Source: Candidatus Gastranaerophilales bacterium
GTDB lineage: Bacteria > Cyanobacteriota > Vampirovibrionia > Gastranaerophilales > Gastranaerophilaceae
DNA length: 59,633 bases
Direction: 5' to 3'
NCBI GenBank assembly: GCA_944325085.1
Contig: CALUYT010000037.1
Location: 1-59,633, forward strand
Position 1 is the stretch's first letter. Every line of letters begins with the position of its first letter. Both the position numbers and the translations under genes were made by a program. Below the pieces are notes generated by a model that did no database searches, had not been told where the DNA came from, and saw nothing but the letters and a program-made list of their open reading frames with translations. This document shows positions 41,923 through 50,520 of this stretch, in pieces.

Positions 41923-42837
41923 TTATACTCTCCTGTTTTGATAGTAATTTAAAACTTTTTTAAGTTTTTCGTCAGGTTGTATTTCAAGTTCAATTATCTC
42001 TGCTGAAAATGGTTTTGCAAATTTTAAATAATATGATTGTAAGACTTGTTCTTCAGTTTTTACTTTTCCTTGTCCTGCACCATATAAGGTATCATTATAA
42101 ACCGGATGCTTTTTAAAACTTGTGTGTACACGAATTTGGTGAGTTCTGCCTGTTATCAATGTAAGTTCAACATATGTTGCGTCTGTATATCTTTCCAGTA
42201 CTTTTAGTATTGTTGTACTTTCTTTTCCGTCCGGGGTTACACACATTTTGTGTGGTTGCGTTTTATGGCGACCTATAGGTTCAGTTATAATCTCCTCATC
42301 TAGCGGGTAATTCCCTTTTAATATTGCATGATATTTTTTTGTAAGATTATGATTTTTTATCATATTTGCTAAATATTCGTGTGTTTGATTATTTTTTGCA
42401 ATCATCAATAATCCGGATGTGTTTCTATCAAGGCGGTGAACAATTCCTCTTCTAAATTCTCCGTTTATATCTGAAAGATTATCTTTATATTTGTATAGTA
42501 ATGCGTTAACTAAAGTTCCTGATGTTTCAAGCGGGGTTGGGTGGGTAAGCATTCCTGACGGTTTATTTATTACTGCCATATTCTCATCTTCCCAAATTAT
42601 TTCAATTGGTATATTTTCAGGTTCTATGTTTAAAAGTTTTTCTTCGGATAGATTTTCAAATTCTATATGATCATTATCTTTCAATATATAAGATGGCTTT
42701 TTGGTTTCACCATTTACTATAACTTTACCTGATTTAATTGCAGATTGGATTTTTGAACGTGATATGTTTTCATAAATTTGTGACAAATAAACGTCTAATC
42801 TTATATTGTCTGTATTTTCGTCAATTATAAGAAGCAT
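41923..42837 (-). CDS. rluD: RluA-family 23S rRNA pseudouridine synthase
   Basis: Isomerises uridines in 23S rRNA. 304 residues: an S4 RNA-binding domain (about 13-75, 'RLDVYLSQIYENISRSKIQ'), then the catalytic domain with 'GIVHRLDRNTSGLLMIAK' near 132 (catalytic Asp in RLD), and 'GRTHQIRVH' near 227. The S4 domain and length fit RluD rather than RluA or RluC, though the target uridines are inferred. Starts 2 bases after lspA with no ribosome site of its own, so coupled. Confidence 0.92.
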   Translation of the reverse strand: MLLIIDENTDNIRLDVYLSQIYENISRSKIQSAIKSGKVIVNGETKKPSYILKDNDHIEFENLSEEKLLNIEPENIPIEIIWEDENMAVINKPSGMLTHPTPLETSGTLVNALLYKYKDNLSDINGEFRRGIVHRLDRNTSGLLMIAKNNQTHEYLANMIKNHNLTKKYHAILKGNYPLDEEIITEPIGRHKTQPHKMCVTPDGKESTTILKVLERYTDATYVELTLITGRTHQIRVHTSFKKHPVYNDTLYGAGQGKVKTEEQVLQSYYLKFAKPFSAEIIELEIQPDEKLKKVLNYYQNRRV

Positions 42838-42839
42838 AA

Positions 42840-43304
42840 TTATCTGCCTTTATAAAAAAGTAAAATTACGACAAGTGCAATTACACCTATTGTGATAAAT
42901 ATATCTGCAACATTGAATATTGGGAATGTAATAAAGTTTAGTTGAACATAATCTCTAACGTAGCCTAATACAATTCTTTCGTGGCAATTTGAAGAAATTC
43001 CTGCGCAAAGCAATGCGATAAATGATAATGAAATTAAGTGTATATTTCTTATATTGTTATGAACATATATACATAGTAATGTTACAGCAACTATTGATAC
43101 GATAATTAAAAATTCTCTGGCATTTTGTAATAAACTAAAAGCTGCACCTGAATTTTTTAGATAATGAAGATTAAAAACTGCATTTGAATAGTGATGACCA
43201 GAGGTCAAATTATCAACAATAAGTTTTGATGAAAATAATGCTAAAAATAGCCAAAAACCAAAGCAGGCTATAAAAAATAAATATTTACCAATTGATGTTT
43301 TCAT
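42840..43304 (-). CDS. lspA: Lipoprotein signal peptidase (LspA-like), variant motif
   Basis: Inner-membrane aspartyl peptidase removing signal peptides of lipoproteins. 154 residues, four membrane helices. Conserved: Lys27, 'NSGAAFSLL' (51-59), Asp118 in 'GYVRDYV' and 'FNVAD' with Asp134, the catalytic pair. Changed: the Asp four residues before Lys27 is Leu23, and the 'GNxxDR' motif is 'SNCHER' (105-110), Asp to Glu. The catalytic pair is intact, so activity is plausible. Its start overlaps the stop of the upstream gene (TAATG), and rluD follows 2 bases later; lspA-rluD is a classic pair. Confidence 0.82.
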   Translation of the reverse strand: MKTSIGKYLFFIACFGFWLFLALFSSKLIVDNLTSGHHYSNAVFNLHYLKNSGAAFSLLQNAREFLIIVSIVAVTLLCIYVHNNIRNIHLISLSFIALLCAGISSNCHERIVLGYVRDYVQLNFITFPIFNVADIFITIGVIALVVILLFYKGR

Positions 43305-44218
43305 TATTTATGACTTTCTTCTTTATTATCTTCCAATTTTATATAATTGTTTTGAGGAACAACATTTACTCTTTTCATAATACAAGCAAGTCCTGCCATA
43401 TAAACTTTAAAATTGTCATCTCCAATCGGTTTAACTTTTGATATTGCTAAAGATGCAATTGTGTATTCATTAAGGTTGTTTGTATTTGCTTGAATTAGTC
43501 TTTCTAAAGTTTGAGATTGTGTTATTGCTCTCAATTCAGTTTTAGGTGTAGATGCAGGATAGGTCATCATATCATGATCTATAGATCCTAATATAAACAT
43601 TCCAGGCTCTGTATCTACTTTTAGAGTTGTTGTATAAGTTTCTCCTGAGCTAACTTGGGCAGGAGCTTGAATTTCGATGTTCATAAATCTGGCATCACCG
43701 TATAACAAAGATGATTCGTCAGAAATCGCGGTTTCTCCTGCTATATACCACTTAGAGTTGATGCGTTTGAGGTGGTATATACCTCTTGATTTAGAGTGAA
43801 TTTCTCCTGAAACAGGCATAAATTCTAAGCTCTCAAGAATTGTTCCGTTTGCTGTTTCTTCAACATTTACACTTGCATAATCTCCATTTACTTCAATAGA
43901 AATTATTTTTGTTGTGTATGTCAAATCGTTACAGGCTTCCCAAGTGGATTCAATGCTTTTAAAATAGACTTCTTTATTATAACCGTCGTTATTTATATAA
44001 CTATCTGCATATAATGGTTTTAGATTTTTTATATCATGCAGGTTTGCATATTTGTTATGAACTTTAAATAAATCTTTTATTTGTTTTATATTTTCTTTAT
44101 TTTCTCTTCTTTGTTCTAATCTGTAACTTCTATCAGAAATTAACGAAGCTTGTGATTGTTGTGAAGTCACAAGAATTAAAGAAGAAATTAATATTAATGT
44201 TATTATAAATTTTCTCAT
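43304..44218 (-). CDS. Exported NTF2-like domain protein, unknown
   Basis: 304 residues. Signal peptide (1-24, ending 'SQA'). About 45-165: an NTF2/SnoaL-like pattern ('HNKYANLHDIKNLKPLYADSY', 'VNVEETANG', 'GIYHLKRINSKWYIAG'), a fold used in many periplasmic binding or stress proteins. About 175-290: a beta-rich domain of unknown type. It leads the operon with lspA, rluD and the LapA-domain gene. No ribosome site; a promoter lies directly against the ATG. Confidence 0.75.
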   Translation of the reverse strand: MRKFIITLILISSLILVTSQQSQASLISDRSYRLEQRRENKENIKQIKDLFKVHNKYANLHDIKNLKPLYADSYINNDGYNKEVYFKSIESTWEACNDLTYTTKIISIEVNGDYASVNVEETANGTILESLEFMPVSGEIHSKSRGIYHLKRINSKWYIAGETAISDESSLLYGDARFMNIEIQAPAQVSSGETYTTTLKVDTEPGMFILGSIDHDMMTYPASTPKTELRAITQSQTLERLIQANTNNLNEYTIASLAISKVKPIGDDNFKVYMAGLACIMKRVNVVPQNNYIKLEDNKEESHK

Positions 44219-44224
44219 AGCAAT

Positions 44225-44253
44225 AGTATAGTGGAAAGTAGTGAAATTTTTAA
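44225..44253 (-). promoter_or_regulatory. Promoter of the NTF2-lspA-rluD operon, candidate leaderless
   Basis: Minus strand: TTAAAA (44253-44248), 17-base spacer, TATACT (44230-44225), then 6 bases to the ATG at 44218, without a ribosome site. Confidence 0.45.
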
Positions 44254-44364
44254 TAGTATAAACAATGTAGATTTCAATTTTAATTAATATAACTTAAAAA
44301 TCTGTAAATTTTTATAAAAAATGGGTTTATTAAAATAAAGAATTGTTTTTGGAGGATATTATAT

Positions 44365-44544
44365 ATGGAATTGGCAGCAACTCAAGGAATGAGTTTAGAT
44401 ATAATGGATAGAGTAAAAAATATAGCTGAAATGTGTAAAGTATCAAGAATAGAGCATATGTTATCTGATTGTTTAGAAAATATGCCAAATGATGGGGCTA
44501 TAAATTTCGTTGGTGAACTTAACAAAAATGATATAATGCACTAA
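44365..44544 (+). CDS. 59-residue protein, unknown
   Basis: Small gene with a near-consensus ribosome site (GGAGGA, 8 bases before the ATG). The product is methionine-rich and acidic: 'MELAATQGMSLDIMDRVKN', then 'AEMCKVSRIEHMLSDCLE'; two Cys; helical; no membrane segment or signal peptide. 82 bp before the activase gene. No family recognised. The strong ribosome site is the main support. Confidence 0.65.
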   Translation: MELAATQGMSLDIMDRVKNIAEMCKVSRIEHMLSDCLENMPNDGAINFVGELNKNDIMH

Positions 44545-44626
44545 AATAGTGTAAATTATTGTTTAAAAACTATAGAATATAAATTTTTCATGCTATCATT
44601 ATACTGTTATAGTAGAGGAAAAAAAC

Positions 44627-45631
44627 ATGAGTTTAACAGTATATTTAGGGATAGACGTAGGATCTGTAACAACTAAATTAGCTTTAGTTGATGAAACAGG
44701 CAAATATGTAGATAGCGTGATGTTAAAAACTGCCGGTAAACCGGTTATGGCAGTTCAGACAGGTTTGAATAAATTATATGCACAGCGATTAACTGATTAT
44801 GAAGTTATGGGTGTAGGTACTACTGGTTCTGGTAGAGCATTGGCAGGATCTTTAGTTGGTGCTGATATTGTAAAAAATGAAATTACAGCGCATGCTGTTG
44901 CTGCAAGTACTAATGTTCCGGGTGTTCAAACTATTTTAGAAATTGGTGGACAAGATAGTAAAATTATTATTTTACGTGATGGTATTGTAACTGATTTTGC
45001 TATGAACACTGTTTGTGCAGCTGGCACAGGTAGCTTTTTGGACCACCAGGCTCAAAGATTAAATGTTCCTATTGAAGAATTTGGTGAAACTGCACTTCGT
45101 TCTACAAATCCTGCCAGAATTGCAGGTCGTTGTGGCGTTTTTGCAGAAAGTGATTTGATTCACAAACAACAGTTAGGTTATCCGGTTGAAGATTTGTTAT
45201 ATGGTTTGTGCCAAGCTTTGGTTAGAAATTATTTGAGTAATTTGGCTTTGGGTAAAGAGTTATTACCAACTGTTTCTTTCCAAGGTGGTGTTGCTACAAA
45301 TACCGGTATGGTTAAAGCGTTTGAAGAAGCTTTGAATACAAAAATTGTTGTTCCTGAAAATCACCAAACAATGGGTGCTATTGGTGCTGCATTATTAGCT
45401 ATGGAAAATCATCAATATACTGAAGTTCCAACAAAATTTAAGGGTTGGAATGTTGCTGATATGCATTTTTCATCTATTACTTGCACTTGTACAGGTTGCT
45501 CAAATAACTGCGAGGTTATTACTATTGTTGAAGGTGTTGATGAAGTTCAACATGTTGAAAAGATTAAAGATGTTAAAGGTAATATTATTGCACGTTGGGG
45601 CGGCACTTGCGGTCGTTGGGACATAAGTTAG
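44627..45631 (+). CDS. BadF/HgdC-type acyl-CoA dehydratase activase
   Basis: Fe-S ATPase of the ASKHA fold that injects an electron into radical dehydratases or reductases at the cost of ATP; oxygen-sensitive in known cases. 334 residues. 'LGIDVGSVTTKLALVD' (N-terminal ATPase loop), 'EIGGQDSKII' near 105, 'NTVCAAGTGSFLDHQ' near 125 and 'AGRCGVFAESD' near 165, whose two Cys bind the subunit-bridging [4Fe-4S]. A C-terminal extension adds a Cys cluster, 'CTCTGCSNNCEV' near 285, and 'GGTCGRW' near the end, as in long fused activase proteins. No dehydratase (HgdA/B) partner is in the window. Ribosome site GAGGAA. Followed 9 bp later by an unknown gene. Confidence 0.88.
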   Translation: MSLTVYLGIDVGSVTTKLALVDETGKYVDSVMLKTAGKPVMAVQTGLNKLYAQRLTDYEVMGVGTTGSGRALAGSLVGADIVKNEITAHAVAASTNVPGVQTILEIGGQDSKIIILRDGIVTDFAMNTVCAAGTGSFLDHQAQRLNVPIEEFGETALRSTNPARIAGRCGVFAESDLIHKQQLGYPVEDLLYGLCQALVRNYLSNLALGKELLPTVSFQGGVATNTGMVKAFEEALNTKIVVPENHQTMGAIGAALLAMENHQYTEVPTKFKGWNVADMHFSSITCTCTGCSNNCEVITIVEGVDEVQHVEKIKDVKGNIIARWGGTCGRWDIS

Positions 45632-45640
45632 GATTTAATT

Positions 45641-46309
45641 ATGGATTTTGGGCAAAATTCTCAAAGAACTTCTATATTAAAGGAGTTGTCCAACGGAAAC
45701 GTTGAACTCGGAGAGGCTTTTGCCCTTATTATAAATGATATGGTAATGCAAAGTGGTATTACTAACCCTCAAGCAGAAGTTTTTGATGTTGTGCCGGATT
45801 CTTGGAGAAAACTTGCAGCAAAACCTGATAAGTCTTCTGAAGAAAATAAAGAATTGGATGAGGCTTTTAGGGAAGAAATAAATTTTCTTGCTGAATCTTA
45901 TCTTTTGTATATGGCAAAAGAAACAAAAAATTTAACAGGAATGTTGGATTATCAACAGTATGAAACTTTTATGTTGAAATACCGTTTTGGTCGTTATGAT
46001 GTTATGAATAAGCCGGAATATTTGAATAAAATTAAGGTTCAAATACGAAATGCCTTTAATAAATTATCTGCACATGGTGAAGCTTCTGGTGATAATTTGA
46101 TTGATAAAAAGGATATGGCTGCTTTTATTTATGCTTTATCTACAAAATCAAAAAGAGATCAGAATAATAAGTTTTTAGGTTTTGAAATTAATGGTTTAAT
46201 TCAACCGGAAGATTATGCTGTGAATGAAAGTGAGTTGTTTCAAGCAGAGGATAATCTTATGGCTTTAAAATTGAGAATATCATACAAAATTTTAAATAAT
46301 ATATTATAG
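45641..46309 (+). CDS. Unknown soluble protein following the activase
   Basis: 222 residues, not recognised. Acidic, helical, no signal peptide or membrane helix. Near 148-164, 'SGDNLIDKKDMAAFIYAL' has the spacing of a calcium-binding EF-hand loop in part, but key positions are missing. Ribosome site TAGGA before the ATG. It sits 9 bp after the activase gene and 11 bp before the secreted-protein gene, so the three probably form one operon. Confidence 0.7.
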   Translation: MDFGQNSQRTSILKELSNGNVELGEAFALIINDMVMQSGITNPQAEVFDVVPDSWRKLAAKPDKSSEENKELDEAFREEINFLAESYLLYMAKETKNLTGMLDYQQYETFMLKYRFGRYDVMNKPEYLNKIKVQIRNAFNKLSAHGEASGDNLIDKKDMAAFIYALSTKSKRDQNNKFLGFEINGLIQPEDYAVNESELFQAEDNLMALKLRISYKILNNIL

Positions 46310-46320
46310 GAGTTTTTATT

Positions 46321-47016
46321 ATGAAAAAGATTTTTGCGTGTGTGTTTCTATTATCTTTTTTGGTATTAGGGCAATGTTCTTACGCTTTTGAAGATATATA
46401 TAGTTTAGATGATGTCAAGTCAGATGTAGAAAGTGCTGAAAAAACTGACAATTCTTCTAACTCAGATAAAAGTACTTTATTACAAGCGTCTGTTGTTTTT
46501 GATTGGGTTGATATTTCTCAGGCTAAAAGAGATGAAAATATAGAATATTATAAAAATTTATTATTTGAAAATAATTCAAGTAAAGTTTATTATACAAAAT
46601 CAGAATTTAAAAATGAATTTGCAAAATATTATAAAGATAAAGAATTTAAATATCATTATATGTTAACAAATAATGGTGTGACAGAAGATGAAGATGCAAA
46701 ATATTGTGCATTTTATTATAAAAAAAATACATTAGTAATGTATGCTATTCAGTATAAAAACAATCCAAATAGAGCTTTTTATTATACGGCATTTGGAGGT
46801 TTAAGATATACAGATGTAATGTCTGATGAGTACCCAAATTTCCCATATACTTCTATGCAATATGATAGAAAAGGTCAATTAAAAAGTGCTATATATTTTA
46901 TTTCAAAAGATTTACAGTATATGTACGGGCCTGATAAGGAATTTCAAGGTGTTTGGTACAAAGATAAAATGTATGATAAAAACGGCAAACAAACTCTAAC
47001 AAGGACAAATTGGTAA
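46321..47016 (+). CDS. Exported protein, unknown
   Basis: 231 residues. Classical signal peptide (1-22, 'CSYA' before the cut). A Ser/Asn/Asp-rich stretch (30-50) is followed by a Tyr- and Lys-rich domain with antiparallel-strand character ('YCAFYYKKNTLVMYAIQY', 'AFYYTAFGGLRY'). No known domain recognised. AGGAG is well placed before the ATG. Third gene after the activase, and ends at a bidirectional terminator. Confidence 0.75.
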   Translation: MKKIFACVFLLSFLVLGQCSYAFEDIYSLDDVKSDVESAEKTDNSSNSDKSTLLQASVVFDWVDISQAKRDENIEYYKNLLFENNSSKVYYTKSEFKNEFAKYYKDKEFKYHYMLTNNGVTEDEDAKYCAFYYKKNTLVMYAIQYKNNPNRAFYYTAFGGLRYTDVMSDEYPNFPYTSMQYDRKGQLKSAIYFISKDLQYMYGPDKEFQGVWYKDKMYDKNGKQTLTRTNW

Positions 47017-47040
47017 GAATTTTGAATATAAGTAATAATT

Positions 47041-47071
47041 AAAAAGGCTAAGATTTAATCTTAGCCTTTTT
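47041..47071. terminator. Bidirectional terminator
   Basis: Perfect 14-bp stem (47041-47054 with 47058-47071), loop TTA, A and T runs on either side, between the convergent exported-protein and M16 peptidase genes. Confidence 0.95.
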
Positions 47072-47090
47072 ATGTTGTATTTATTTAATA

Positions 47091-49676
47091 TTATTTCGTA
47101 ACGATTGACATTATATAGTTGTTGGTGAAATATTTGTTTGCTGTTTCTATAATGTCAGAATCAGTTATACTATTAATTAGTTTTTCGTATTTGTCTTTGT
47201 ATTCATAACCTCTTGTGGATGCTTCATACCAACCTATATTTGATGCTTTATCTAAATTTGTTTCAAGACCTATTACGTAATTACCAAGTAATTTTTCTTT
47301 TGCATCTTTTAGTTCTTGATCACCTACGTATTCAGTTTTCAAGCGTTGAATTTCATTAAATAAACCTGTTTTTGCTTTTTCTAAATTTGCAGGATTTGTT
47401 CCTATGTAAAGCATAAAACTACCTTTTAAAACATTTGGAGAAAAGCTTGTTCCTAATTGATATGCAAGACCTTGTTGTTCTCTCAAATCTTTAAATAGTC
47501 TGGAGCTCATGCCTGTTCCTAATATTGCATCGATAATTTGTAATGTCGCACAATCTTTTTCGTTTAATACTCCATCTGTTTGCCAACCAAGTAAAATCCA
47601 TGCGGTTTCTGTTGTTGGCATATTTTTTACGTTGGATCTTGGAGATGTAATTTGTGTTATTTTATTTTTGTATTGTGCGTAATTAAAGTCTTTTTGATTT
47701 TCTTTTTCTGTGAATATTTTATTTAATTCTTGTATTGTCTTGTCTTTATCAATATTCCCGTTTACTGATATAACAAGGTTTTTAGGATTAAATATATTAT
47801 TATAATATTCTACAATATCTGAACGTTTTATATTTTGGATATTTTTTTCCAAAACTTTTGATGATATTGAATACGGAGTATTTTTGTATATTAAATCTCG
47901 ATATTCTTCTATTGCTTGTTGAAGTGGTATGTCTTTGTTACTTTTTATTGCACTTAATTTGTCTGATTTTACTTTATCAATTTCAAAATCATCAAATGTT
48001 GCGTTATTAACTATTTCATTTAACAATTCAAGTGTTTTATTATATTTATCTTTTGTTGTTAGTACTGATATTGCAAATGAATCTGCGCTTATACCAGGTG
48101 CAATTTTTATTCCATTGTCCTCAAGAGTTTGTGAAAGTTCTAGGGGGGTATAATATTTAGTTCCTTTTAGCATTGTTGCGGCAGTTAAATTTGCTGTCCC
48201 GGGAATTTTGTCTAATAATTGTCCGCCTTTTGCATATATACTTATTGCAATGATATCATTTGAGGTATTTGGTGTATATAACATTGTTGCACCATTTGAT
48301 AGTTTATATTTTTGTGTATCATTGTTTTGGCTTATTAATTCGGCGCTACCTGGTGCTTGTGTTATGTTAGCAACTGGTATATCTTTTGCATTTTCCGGTA
48401 ATATTATTGATACGGCACTTTTGTTTATACCTAAGTATTTGTTAGCAACTCTTTTTACGGATTCTTTTGTTACTTTTTTAATATTATCTAAATATGCGTC
48501 ATAGAATTTTATATCGTTTGTTAGTGCCATTGTATAGCCAATTTCGGTTGCAATGTTTGATATTGATTCTCTTGAGTAATATGTATTTTGTTCAATAATA
48601 TTTTTTGCAAGGTTAAGTTGTTCTTCAGTTACACCTTTTTTCTGTATCTTTTTTATTTCTTCAAAAATTGTATCTTGAACTTGTTTACATTTTTCAGGTT
48701 CAAAATTTGCAGAGATATAAAATATTCCATCATCTTTCATTGTATAATTCCCTGCATCTGTAGAAAATGCAAGTCTTTTTTGTTCTTTTAATACTTGATT
48801 TAATATTGAAGATCTCCCATCACCTAATATTGTTGCCAGAACATCTAAGGCATAAGAATCTTTTTCATCTATTGGGGTGCCTCTAAAGCCTATGACCATA
48901 TAACCGGATTCTGTTTTTATGTAGGCAACTTTTTTTTCTTGTTTTGTTAATTGTGCTTCTTTAGGGTATTTGTTTGGTATTTGTTTTTTATATTCTGCAT
49001 TAAATACTTCTTTTACTTTTTCTAGCGCATGGTTTGTATCAATATCACCAATTATAACTGTTACCATATTTGATGGAGAATAGTGTGCATTATAGAAGTT
49101 TAAAATTTGATCTCTTGTAATTGTTTCTATAACATCGCTTCTACCTATTACTTTTCTTTTGTAGGGGTGATTTGTGTATAGCATAGAATTTAAGTTTTCT
49201 TGCATTATTCGGCTTGGATCGTTTAAATCTTTATTAATTTCTTCTAATACAACTTTTCTTTCTTTTTCCATTTCTTTTCGTGGGATTAGAGGATTCATCA
49301 TCATATCACCATGTAAAGATAGTGCTAAATCAAAATCTTTAGAAGGAATTGTTACGTAATAATGAGTAAAATCTTTACTTGTTGCAGCATTTGTTATTGC
49401 ACCTTTAGTTTCTAATATTTTATCAAATTCACCAGGTTCGTGGTTTGTTGTTCCTTTAAAAAATAGGTGTTCTAAAAAGTGCGCAACTCCATTATTGGAA
49501 TCATCTTCATCTATTGAACCGGTTTTTATCCAAGTATCTATTGTTACTATTGGATTGTTATGGACTTCTTGTATAACAACAGTTTGACCATTCTCTAGTT
49601 TAAACATTTGAGCGCTTGCAGCCCAAACTGTATTTCCGCAAATAATTATTGCTGCAATTAGTATAAATTTTTTCAT
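47091..49676 (-). CDS. Two-domain M16 (insulinase-type) zinc peptidase, exported
   Basis: 861 residues. Signal peptide (1-20, ending 'VWA'). First M16 half holds the inverted zinc motif HxxEH in 'AHFLEHLFFKG' (near 65-75) and a downstream Glu in a 'NAAT'-containing segment. The second half (about 430-861) repeats the fold without the motif, with 'GTGMSSRLFKDLREQQGLAY' near 735 lining the cavity. This active-plus-inactive pair in one chain is the plan of bacterial M16B peptidases such as pitrilysin-like and processing-type enzymes. Ribosome site AAAGGACGG. It lies 70 bp after recO on the same strand. Confidence 0.92.
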   Translation of the reverse strand: MKKFILIAAIIICGNTVWAASAQMFKLENGQTVVIQEVHNNPIVTIDTWIKTGSIDEDDSNNGVAHFLEHLFFKGTTNHEPGEFDKILETKGAITNAATSKDFTHYYVTIPSKDFDLALSLHGDMMMNPLIPRKEMEKERKVVLEEINKDLNDPSRIMQENLNSMLYTNHPYKRKVIGRSDVIETITRDQILNFYNAHYSPSNMVTVIIGDIDTNHALEKVKEVFNAEYKKQIPNKYPKEAQLTKQEKKVAYIKTESGYMVIGFRGTPIDEKDSYALDVLATILGDGRSSILNQVLKEQKRLAFSTDAGNYTMKDDGIFYISANFEPEKCKQVQDTIFEEIKKIQKKGVTEEQLNLAKNIIEQNTYYSRESISNIATEIGYTMALTNDIKFYDAYLDNIKKVTKESVKRVANKYLGINKSAVSIILPENAKDIPVANITQAPGSAELISQNNDTQKYKLSNGATMLYTPNTSNDIIAISIYAKGGQLLDKIPGTANLTAATMLKGTKYYTPLELSQTLEDNGIKIAPGISADSFAISVLTTKDKYNKTLELLNEIVNNATFDDFEIDKVKSDKLSAIKSNKDIPLQQAIEEYRDLIYKNTPYSISSKVLEKNIQNIKRSDIVEYYNNIFNPKNLVISVNGNIDKDKTIQELNKIFTEKENQKDFNYAQYKNKITQITSPRSNVKNMPTTETAWILLGWQTDGVLNEKDCATLQIIDAILGTGMSSRLFKDLREQQGLAYQLGTSFSPNVLKGSFMLYIGTNPANLEKAKTGLFNEIQRLKTEYVGDQELKDAKEKLLGNYVIGLETNLDKASNIGWYEASTRGYEYKDKYEKLINSITDSDIIETANKYFTNNYIMSIVTK

Positions 49677-49746
49677 TTTTACCGTCCTTTTTTAATGATT
49701 ATATAAATTATACATTATAAATAATATAACCTTGCTGGAGGAAATA

Positions 49747-50520
49747 TTATACAGTAGGAATTTCTTGTAAAATATTTGTTGTTTTGAATTTTTTTGGAGA
49801 TTTCATTGTAATATATTCTTTTAGGGTTTCAAATGTAACCATGCAAACTTTTTCTGTTGCTTTTGTTTCGTATTCTCCTTTTTCATCAAAATCATTAATA
49901 GTCATTTGTTTGAAGAAATTTCTAAGTTTATAAGGTAATTGTTTTTTGTTATATGATATATGAGATGCGCATTTGCTGCATATCAAGCCTCCAAGGTAAG
50001 GCACAAAGTATAAAGTTTCATCTTTTATTGCTTCGTGGCAGCATAAACATGTATCAAGTTCAATTGAAAAACCCGATTCAACCATCATTTTTAGTTGGAA
50101 TTTTATTACCGCTAATAGAATTTCAACTTTTGATTCAGCTTTTGATATTGCATTTAGTGTTTTATATAGCAAATCGTAAATAATAGAAGAACATGGATCA
50201 TCTTCTATCCCAAAGTTATGAACAACTTCTGTTACGTACATGGAGTAACAAATTTTATCGATATCTTGTCTTGTTTTGTAAAATGAATTTACTACTTCAG
50301 CTTGGCATATAGTATCAAGATTTTTACCCTTATGAAGCATAAGAGTATTTGCAACAAGCAAATCCATGCGAGCACCTAATTTACTTTTAGGTTTTTTAAC
50401 CCCTTTAGCTACTCCCCTTATTAGTCCTTTTTCTTTTGAATACATTACGATAATTTTATCTGATTCACTCAAGTTATAGGACTTTAAATTAATCGCATCT
50501 GTTATAAAACTGTTTTGCAT
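49747..50520 (-). CDS. recO: DNA repair protein RecO
   Basis: Loads RecA with RecF/RecR on SSB-coated gaps. 257 residues: N-terminal OB fold ('AINLKSYNLSESDKIIVMYSKEKGLIRGVAKG'-like region, residues 9-41), helical middle, and C-terminal zinc finger 'CLCCHE' near 155 with 'CSKCA' near 181. The ATG overlaps the stop codon of pilT by one base (TAATG), so it is translationally coupled to a twitching ATPase gene. Confidence 0.92.
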   Translation of the reverse strand: MQNSFITDAINLKSYNLSESDKIIVMYSKEKGLIRGVAKGVKKPKSKLGARMDLLVANTLMLHKGKNLDTICQAEVVNSFYKTRQDIDKICYSMYVTEVVHNFGIEDDPCSSIIYDLLYKTLNAISKAESKVEILLAVIKFQLKMMVESGFSIELDTCLCCHEAIKDETLYFVPYLGGLICSKCASHISYNKKQLPYKLRNFFKQMTINDFDEKGEYETKATEKVCMVTFETLKEYITMKSPKKFKTTNILQEIPTV

